DNA from: Crossaster papposus
Taxonomy: Eukaryota > Echinodermata > Asteroidea > Velatida > Solasteridae
Reading direction: 5' to 3'
DNA: 64,000 bases
NCBI GenBank assembly: GCA_037893245.1
Contig: JBAIAA010000606.1
Location: 992,001 to 1,056,000, forward strand
The notes under the pieces are model-generated. The model worked only from the letters and a program-made list of their open reading frames with translations, did not search any database and was not told where the DNA came from. The position numbers were made by a program, and so were the translations under genes. This document shows positions 54,155 through 60,368 of the stretch, one piece after another; the first letter of the stretch is position 1; each line of letters begins with the position of its first letter.

Positions 54155-54157
54155 AAG
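54155..54157. other. Left target-site duplication (AAG) of the 6.2-kb transposon
   Basis: Undisturbed monomers read CCCGGGAAGGGGCTGGG. The left flank ends CCCGGGAAG and the right flank resumes AAGGGGCTGGG, so AAG is duplicated (54155-54157 and 60369-60371). Three bases fits Academ-type integration and argues against hAT (8 bp) or Kolobok (TTAA). Confidence 0.85.
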
Positions 54158-54340
54158 TAGTCCAGTCAAACTATGCTGAATATGGCCGAACCTAGAACAA
54201 ATTGCTTCAGAAGGTTTTTTTGTTTTAAATAGTTCCCCAGAGTCCCCTCTACATCATATCAAAAGTTATCTCAAAGTTACCCCCTCGAAGGGCCTTAATT
54301 TGCATAAATTAAAGAAGGCCGCCATGTCAGAATTCAATGT
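54158..54340. repeat. Left terminal inverted repeat of the Academ-like element
   Basis: About 183 bp, pairing with the inverse of 60196-60368. The outer 13 bases match exactly. A 33-bp block at 54190-54222, containing ACCTAGAACAAATTGCTTCA, is identical in both arms, as are shorter stretches such as AGTTATCTCAAAGTTACC and GCCGCCATGTCAGAATT. The regions between differ and carry small gaps. The identical block is a good candidate for a transposase-binding site. Confidence 0.88.
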
Positions 54341-55468
54341 TATTTATGGGCTTCCGTAGTTTGTTTCCATAGGGACCGAACGTTGTAGCACGTTCCATCA
54401 ACAGTGCCGCAGAACATTCGAAGTTTGTTTATGTTCAGACTTCAGAGATATGCTAAGATTTACTGGTATGTTGTTTTGTTCTTTTTCTCGCTTCCTACGG
54501 GTTTGTTTGCTAAGGGGAGTTGAGTAGGCTATAGTCATGTTCGGGAGCATGTAGTTTGCACTTGTTCAAGCTTAGGCTTATTTGTTAGGATAGTTTGCAT
54601 AAGCCAGTTCGACATTCCCGCTGCGCGTGTGCACATGGAGATTTTACGATTTCTTTTTTTGAGATAAACATTTCAGCGATTACGTGCAAAAGCATAGCGG
54701 GGTACCAGCGAATTTAAGGAGATCGTCGTGTTCTAAAGTTATTAAGTAACATTTTTTTTTTACGTTTTGGTGTTTTCAGGTGTTTTGTGTGGCCAAACTT
54801 TTGTTCGAACAAAGTTCCCATCGTCTTTTCGATTTCACAAGAAAATGCACAAAATGCGGATTCGGTTACCACGTCCCCCATAGCCTTGTGTGCATTTGTC
54901 TGCCGTGTTTGTCTGCAGAGAAAAATTGTTGAATCTTGTTGTGCACATGCGCAGTTGGAATGTCGAAGTGGCTTATAGGGGCCTATGGTTGCTCATCGGT
55001 GCATATTTTGAGTGATTTACGCAAGTTTAGTCTTAAGCCATATATTTATTATGTCGACAAAGTAGAGTAAGTGATTATTATAGGTTGTAAGTATTTGTAA
55101 TTGTTTTACTCAGGTAGTGGCAGGCCTGGTCGAGTGATCAGCAATAGGGGATTCCCCATCGTTATTTGAAGTACGGATGCCTGTACGTGCCATCACTTAA
55201 TGTAGGTTTAGTCAATAGGCAGATTTTGCTGTTTTCGTTGTAGTGAGGGGTTTTGAACTTAAAGTTGTGACATGTTGTAGACATATTGTGCCTTGTGGGA
55301 GTTGTTTCATATATCTTCACTTGTTTATCACTTTTTAAGTGCATTTTGTTTTCTTTTCTCATGTTTTATTTTGCTAGGGCGCTGTTAAGCGCATCACCCT
55401 ATATATTATATAATGCTGTGTTTGGAAAAACATGAATACATGTATTTTACTAAAACATTTTATTTCAG
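54341..55468 (+). promoter_or_regulatory. 5' leader region of the transposase gene, with possible spliced untranslated exons
   Basis: About 1.1 kb with no long open frame. A GTATGT donor-like site lies at 54466. A T-rich tract ending TTTTCAG at 54779 looks like an acceptor, and AGAGTAAGTG gives a donor-like site at 55067. TACTAAAACATTTTATTTCAG, ending at 55468, gives a branch-point-like motif and acceptor directly before the ATG. Together they would allow a leader with a middle exon of about 54780-55066. The splice model is inference. A perfect kappa-B-like palindrome GGGGATTCCCC lies at 55147-55157. Confidence 0.4.
55398..55414 (+). promoter_or_regulatory. TATA-like stretch upstream of the transposase ATG
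   Basis: CCTATATATTATATAA lies about 60 bp before the start codon. Initiation about 30 bp downstream would give a short unspliced leader. This competes with the spliced-leader reading, because the same region could simply be AT-rich intron. Confidence 0.25.
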
Positions 55469-58400
55469 ATGGACCACCAACAGCAGGAGCTGGCCAGCGG
55501 TGCTTCGTATGAGATCTGTATCCTCTGCCGTGAAAGCCTCGGGAATGGACAGCCAACAGTCAAGATCCAACAGGCTCGCGCTGTGAGGACTTTCAATGAA
55601 GCCAGTGAAGCCCGTGGAACTCCCTCTCTCCAAGTTTCGGAAGGGCAAGAACTTCACACGTTATGCAGGCAGATTCACATCGATAGACGCAAAATAGCCA
55701 CCGCTAAGAGAAAGGCACCAGGGGAGAATATGCCTGCACAGCCACCTCGCCTTCGCGCTCGAACGTCAGAATTTTCATTTAAAGACTACTGCTTCCTTTG
55801 TGGTACAAAGATTCTTACAACAGAAAGAAAGAACCGAGACTATTTTCTAGTAAGGACATACGACTTTCAGAAATCTATCATTCAGGCATGTGATGAGCGG
55901 GGTGATGATAGCTGGGCTGAAGATGTAAGGCATAGAATAAGTAATGCAATAGACTTACCGGCAGCGGACGCTCTCTATCATCATGTCTGCAGTGTTCATT
56001 TTCGCTCTAAAAACCTATCTATTCCTCTGCGGTACCAACAAAGTGATGGAGGAAAACGCAATGTATCAAAACCAGGCCGGAGGTCCGATGTGTCACGGGA
56101 GGAAGCCTTCTTCAAAGTGGTTGATGACCTTACACAAGATGATGATGAGCAAACTACCGTTACAGACCTTGTGAGTAAAATGTCTCAGATTACCCCAGAT
56201 GCATATGGCCCAAAATATATGCGTCAGAAACTTAAGCAGCACTTCGGTGATTCTGTTGTAATAACCAATATAAACGGGCGCCCAGATGTGGTCACATTCC
56301 GAACAAAAGCTGCCAAAATACTGCAGACATTTCATGATACCCCGTCGACAGATGAAAATCAACTAAAACAGCAAATTGTAAATGCTGCAGCAGACCTCGT
56401 TCGCAATGAAATCAAGTGCATTCAAACTTCAAAGGAGACTTATCCCGATAGTAACAAATTAAGCTCACTTGAAGATAACCTGGATTATGTCCCAGGTTTG
56501 TTGCGCACATTTCTGGACCGTGTTCTAACAGGAAAGACTAAGGATCTCAAAGTTGCTACCCTGGGACAATGCATTGTTCAGATGTCCAGACCAAGGACTG
56601 TTCTGGCTCCCATTCCCTTAGGTCTTGGTGTTCAAATGCACCACCAGTACGGATCGCGGTTCTTAATTGATAGTTTGAATAATCATGGGCTATGCGTGTC
56701 CTATTCGGAGGTACTGAACTTTGAATCAAGTGCGGCTTGTTTTAAGGGCACAGGTATTCCGGTAGCTGGACACTTTGGTCAGTACATAGCCGACAATGTC
56801 GACCATAATCTGAGGACTTTAGATGGACGCGGTACACTCCATGCAATGGGCATCATAATGACAATGACCCCAGGTATGCCCACACAAAAAGTTGCTATTC
56901 CGCGACTAACCAACCTCATAACTGCAGGTGAACTGGAGGGTAACAAAATTGCAGTTCGCTACTATAGATACCTTAAAGGGAAGAGCCTTCCATTGGTATT
57001 CAGGAAATTGCCCTTGGTTGAAATAGCCAATGAACACCTTGGAAAACTGGACACTTTGTGGAAAGTATCATGGTCCCTTCGACCACGTTCTCCAGGCTGG
57101 AGTGGAATGATGCAGGCATTGCGCAAGGGTGACCATCCAGGAAAGTCTAGTGTTCACTTTCTTCCTATGTTGGATCTTGACCCAAATGATATGACATGCA
57201 TTTATTCTACACTCCACTTCGTTGCGACTGAAAGCAATCGCCAAGGCACAGTTCCAGTGGTAACATTCGACCAGCCTCTCTGGTGGAAATCTAGAACAAT
57301 CATCCTGAATGAAGACGCAGCCAGCATTCTCAAGCCAATCATACTGATACTTGGGGGTTTTCACACCGCAATGAGTTACCTTGGCAGTATCGGTCACATA
57401 ATGGAAGGATCGGGCCTGAAGGAAACGCTGGAGCTAGTTTATGCTGGCAATGCTGTGGAGCACATGTTAGGTGGGAAGGCATATGCAAGGGCTGTTAGAG
57501 GACACTTCCTGGTAGACGCTGCTTTAAATGCGATCCTCTTAACACGATGCTATGATGTACCAGTTTTTTCGGAAGAGGAAGACGTCCCAGATACCTCAGA
57601 TGACCTTCGGGAGACCCTGAAATGCTGTGATGCTTTCCTGGCAGAGGAGATGACTGACGAAGTGGTTTGCCAGCAAGATGTGTTTGACCGGATAAAGGAG
57701 ACAATGGGAGCAGAGAAAGAACGTTTGTCTGAGTTCCCAACAGGAAACCTTTGGGTCCAGTACATGGGAATGGTGGATTTGCTGAGGACGTTTCTAAGAT
57801 CTCAAAGAACGGGTGACTTTCAGTTGTACCTGAGGTGTCTCCAGGACATGCATCCCTATCTTGCCGCATCTGGACACAACCACTACGTGAAATCAGTGCA
57901 GATCCATCTCCAGGATATGCTGGAATTGAAGGAAACAAACCCTGATGTCTACAACAGGTTCAGTTCTGGTCTTTTTGTCATCCGGCGCAGTGACCGCTTC
58001 TGGGCTGGGTTGCCTAGTGACCTAGTCATCGAACAGGCTCTTATGCGGACAATCAAAACCACAGGGGGTTTGACAAGAGGCCGGGGTATGGAAGAGAAGC
58101 AGCGGACACGCTGGCTTATTGCAATGCCTGCCTGTGCTGACATCAATAAATCGATGCAGGAACTTACAGGTGCAACATACAGTACTAGTGATCAGCATAA
58201 GGACCTTTCTGTTGCACGGAAGGAACGCGATCATAAAGACACTTACGAGATCTTCCAGTACCTCAACGACTACAACCCATTCGTGTCAGAAGAAGGAGCA
58301 TTGCACAGCGTAGCCACTGGCGTGACTGCAAGTGCCTCGTGCAACCCACATGAAGCAAGGAAAGTCGGAGAAGCTATCTTGGACAAAATGATGGGACAAA

Positions 58401-59893
58401 ACGCATTTGACTTTGTCTTCAGAAGGAAGGAACAAATAGAAAGAATGGGACTGAAACATCTGGTTGTGGATGGCGAAAAACTTAAAATTGACCCTCAGCT
58501 TCTCTTTCAGAGGCTGCTAATTCTAGCTAACAACAGTGACTATAGCTTGGACGATCTATTGAAGTATGAACTTTCTGCGCAACCGACAGCATTGTTTGAT
58601 GAACACGGTCTTCTCCGCCAAGCAAACAAGCCACAATTGGCTGATGCGCTACTGTCCACTTCATCGAATGAAGTCCAGCAGACGCGCGACAGCAAACCAG
58701 TGTACAATGTCCTCGATGGAGGTTCTTTGTTACATAGATTTCCCTGGAAGAGGGGTGAAACGTTTGACTCCATAGCTTCTACGTACGTCAAGTATGTGAA
58801 CACGTTTGCAAATCCAATTGTCGTTTTCGATGGATATGAAACGGACAGCTCCACAAAAGATCTGACTCATCTCAGGCGATCAAAGGGTGCAATTGGTCCA
58901 CAGGTGTTCTTCACTGGCAGCATGGCGCTAAAGTCGAAGAAGGAACACTTTTTGGCAAACGTCAAAAATAAGCAGAAATTCATCAATTTCCTGTCTGAAA
59001 AACTCCAAACCCAGGGTATCAAAACATTGCACTCCAAAGGTGACGCTGATCTTTTGATTGCATTGACTGGGGTGAAGTGCGCGAAAATTGGTGCTACACA
59101 TGTTATCGGAGAAGACACCGACCTTCTGGTGTTACTTTGTCACCATGCTGAAGAGGACATGGATGAGTTGACATTTCGATCCGACAAAGCAGTGAAACCA
59201 GATAAGAACACTAAAATCAGAGAGTGGCAGATCAATGCTTTGCAGACTTCTCTGGGTGAAAAGCTGTGCTACCTGTTACCCATCATCCATGCCATTGGAG
59301 GTTGTGACACAACTTCGAGATTGTACGGGATTGGTAAGGGACTACCTCTCAAAAAGGCGATGTCAAACACTTCGTTTGCGAAGCAGCTGGAGCAAGTGTT
59401 GGATTGTTCCACTCGTGAGGAGATGAAAACCTCGGGGGAGAAGGTCCTAGTAGAATTATACGGAGGCAAGAACACAGAGTCCTTAGATTCACTGAGGATA
59501 AGGAAGTTCAAGGACAAAGTTGTGAGGTGTGCTTCCAGCGTAGAGATACAAAATCTTCCACCCACACTGGATGCCGGACAGTACCACATATATCGAGCCT
59601 TTTACCAAGCTAAATGTTGGATGTCAAAGGATGAGGACTGTGCATTGAGGGCAGTAGATTGGGGATGGCAGGATCTGCAGGGCACACTTATGCCTAGAAC
59701 AATGGACTGTCAGCCTGCCCCTGACAATATTCTCAAGTTGATAAGGTGCCAGTGTAAAGGGGACTGCTCCACAAACAGATGCAGCTGCAAAAAGCAAGGC
59801 CTGGAATGTACAAATGCCTGTAGTGAATGTCGTGGTGATGCCTGTTCCAATAGCACAGCTATTGACGTGACTGAGGACGACACAGACTTGTAA
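55469..59893 (+). CDS. Academ-like transposase with FEN1/XPG nuclease and CXC domains, 1474 aa
   Basis: Single open frame. ATG at 55469 is preceded by a TTTATTTCAG acceptor-like sequence and by an in-frame TAA at 55451, so it is the first usable start unless an upstream exon is spliced in. Seen in order: a C2CH module (C17, C20, C66, H70); a second one (C108, C111, C174, H177); a linker and helical region; TFDQPLW (D601) followed by LGGFHTAMSYLGSIGH (628-643), probably the transposase catalytic core; a FEN1/XPG-like nuclease (about 1078-1300) with D1083, VFDG D1121, D1192/D1194, GEDTD D1216/D1218, GGCD D1280 and a GIGKG turn (1287-1291); and a nine-cysteine CXC cluster (C1427-C1459). From family knowledge the protein should act in the nucleus on the element's ends. 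Which acids complete the transposase triad is not clear to me. Similar uncharacterised proteins are common in cnidarians and molluscs (memory, not a search). Confidence 0.88.
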   Translation: MDHQQQELASGASYEICILCRESLGNGQPTVKIQQARAVRTFNEASEARGTPSLQVSEGQELHTLCRQIHIDRRKIATAKRKAPGENMPAQPPRLRARTSEFSFKDYCFLCGTKILTTERKNRDYFLVRTYDFQKSIIQACDERGDDSWAEDVRHRISNAIDLPAADALYHHVCSVHFRSKNLSIPLRYQQSDGGKRNVSKPGRRSDVSREEAFFKVVDDLTQDDDEQTTVTDLVSKMSQITPDAYGPKYMRQKLKQHFGDSVVITNINGRPDVVTFRTKAAKILQTFHDTPSTDENQLKQQIVNAAADLVRNEIKCIQTSKETYPDSNKLSSLEDNLDYVPGLLRTFLDRVLTGKTKDLKVATLGQCIVQMSRPRTVLAPIPLGLGVQMHHQYGSRFLIDSLNNHGLCVSYSEVLNFESSAACFKGTGIPVAGHFGQYIADNVDHNLRTLDGRGTLHAMGIIMTMTPGMPTQKVAIPRLTNLITAGELEGNKIAVRYYRYLKGKSLPLVFRKLPLVEIANEHLGKLDTLWKVSWSLRPRSPGWSGMMQALRKGDHPGKSSVHFLPMLDLDPNDMTCIYSTLHFVATESNRQGTVPVVTFDQPLWWKSRTIILNEDAASILKPIILILGGFHTAMSYLGSIGHIMEGSGLKETLELVYAGNAVEHMLGGKAYARAVRGHFLVDAALNAILLTRCYDVPVFSEEEDVPDTSDDLRETLKCCDAFLAEEMTDEVVCQQDVFDRIKETMGAEKERLSEFPTGNLWVQYMGMVDLLRTFLRSQRTGDFQLYLRCLQDMHPYLAASGHNHYVKSVQIHLQDMLELKETNPDVYNRFSSGLFVIRRSDRFWAGLPSDLVIEQALMRTIKTTGGLTRGRGMEEKQRTRWLIAMPACADINKSMQELTGATYSTSDQHKDLSVARKERDHKDTYEIFQYLNDYNPFVSEEGALHSVATGVTASASCNPHEARKVGEAILDKMMGQNAFDFVFRRKEQIERMGLKHLVVDGEKLKIDPQLLFQRLLILANNSDYSLDDLLKYELSAQPTALFDEHGLLRQANKPQLADALLSTSSNEVQQTRDSKPVYNVLDGGSLLHRFPWKRGETFDSIASTYVKYVNTFANPIVVFDGYETDSSTKDLTHLRRSKGAIGPQVFFTGSMALKSKKEHFLANVKNKQKFINFLSEKLQTQGIKTLHSKGDADLLIALTGVKCAKIGATHVIGEDTDLLVLLCHHAEEDMDELTFRSDKAVKPDKNTKIREWQINALQTSLGEKLCYLLPIIHAIGGCDTTSRLYGIGKGLPLKKAMSNTSFAKQLEQVLDCSTREEMKTSGEKVLVELYGGKNTESLDSLRIRKFKDKVVRCASSVEIQNLPPTLDAGQYHIYRAFYQAKCWMSKDEDCALRAVDWGWQDLQGTLMPRTMDCQPAPDNILKLIRCQCKGDCSTNRCSCKKQGLECTNACSECRGDACSNSTAIDVTEDDTDL

Positions 59894-60195
59894 CTCACGG
59901 GGGCTGAGCCAGGTAGTGCAGCTTGTTTATTGGACTAAGTATTTGGTCCCGAAGAGTGTTCTAGGGCTAAAGAAACAGCAATCAAAACGAAATTATACAA
60001 GGAATTACAATAACAAGGTACAAAATGTCTATTTTCAGTGAAAATCGGGGACTACGTCATGACATGACGTAATACTACGTCATAGTGACGTCATATCATG
60101 ACTGAATTAACCTTATTTAATAGATTGATATCACATTCCTATCTGTTGGCAATACATTTATGAGCCCTAAGACCACCCAGAAAAAAGTTTGCTGT
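59894..60195 (+). other. 3' untranslated and subterminal region of the Academ-like element
   Basis: Lies between the stop codon TAA (59891-59893) and the right inverted repeat. No open frame and no canonical AATAAA on the plus strand; AATACA near 60150 is the nearest variant I see. The notable content is the ACGTCA/TGACGT cluster at 60053-60093, listed separately. Confidence 0.6.
60053..60093. promoter_or_regulatory. Cluster of four CRE/ATF-like TGACGT(CA) sites with palindromic structure
   Basis: TACGTCA at 60053-60059, TGACGTA at 60065-60071, TACGTCA at 60076-60082 and the full CRE octamer TGACGTCA at 60086-60093. Starts are 10-12 bp apart, about one helical turn. 60053-60071 is a near-perfect palindrome and 60064-60083 an 8-bp stem with a 4-base loop. 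It could bind CREB/ATF-type factors, or the element's own protein as a subterminal repeat. No counterpart is evident near the left end. Confidence 0.5.
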
Positions 60196-60368
60196 ACATT
60201 TAATTCTGACATGGCGGCCATTTTGAATTTATGCAAATTAGGGAACTTAGGGGTGGTAACTTTGAGATAACTTTCGATATGATGTTCAGTGGGGTCCAAT
60301 GAACCAGTCAAAGCAAAAAAACCTTCTGAAGCAATTTGTTCTAGGTATTTTATAATTTGACTGGACTA
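60196..60368. repeat. Right terminal inverted repeat of the Academ-like element
   Basis: About 173 bp, inverse partner of 54158-54340, ending TTTGACTGGACTA. The 33-bp identical block is at 60314-60346. ATGGCGGCCATTTTGAA near 60211-60227 resembles a YY1 site and is partly conserved in the left arm. Confidence 0.88.

Larger units (their letters stand above)
12352..54157. repeat. 199-bp satellite array, main segment
   Basis: About 210 uninterrupted head-to-tail monomers. The occasional indel units are informative markers: a unit lacking two bases at GTTAACACGCG near 16056 and 47110, a short deletion in the GGGGCTGGG stretch near 37847, the GAGGGGTCCTCC variant near 37075, 39855 and 41843, and the TTTTTTAAAATTTT variant near 37344, 40124 and 42112. 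I find no gene or insertion here. The sequence is organised into several HOR blocks, listed separately. Confidence 0.96.
50700..54157. repeat. 11-monomer higher-order repeat (period 2189 bp), interrupted by the 6.2-kb transposon
   Basis: Units at about 50.7-51.9 kb recur at +2189 (52.9-54.1 kb), with shared variants GGGAAAGGGCTGG, CGCCTTAGG, GCATGCACCGGG and CGCCAAAGG with GAAACTGTTAACG. The next expected unit, marked TGTACATTTTAAAGTTAAC at 52065-52083, appears on the far side of the transposon at 60468-60486, at offset 8403. That equals 2189 plus the 6211-bp element plus its 3-bp duplication. Confidence 0.85.
54158..60368 (+). mobile_element. Academ-like DNA transposon, complete copy, 6211 bp
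   Basis: A non-satellite insert inside one satellite monomer, bounded by AAG duplications and by inverted ends that start TAGTCCAGTCAAA on both strands. It holds one long open gene (55469-59893), a 1.3-kb leader and a 0.47-kb trailer. The XPG/FEN1-type nuclease in the gene, the 3-bp duplication and the cysteine-rich tail are known traits of Academ transposons. Ends and gene are both present and the gene has no internal stop, so the copy may be autonomous. Against a firm call: I cannot compare it with reference Academ families, and the SF2 helicase found in some Academ elements is absent. It shares no ends with the 419-bp element, so it is not that element's source. Confidence 0.8.

Noticed and set aside
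54787-54978. 63-codon plus-strand frame in the transposon leader
   Set aside because: Short, no recognisable domain, and within a region with splice-like signals. It is more likely untranslated leader or intron.
57495-57938. 147-codon and other minus-strand frames inside the transposase gene
   Set aside because: They are shadows of the 1474-codon gene on the opposite strand, with no domain of their own.
54158-60368. Assignment to hAT, Kolobok, CACTA or KDZ/Zisupton
   Set aside because: The duplication is 3 bp, not 8 (hAT, KDZ) or TTAA (Kolobok), and the ends begin TAGTCC rather than CACTA. The XPG nuclease fits Academ better.
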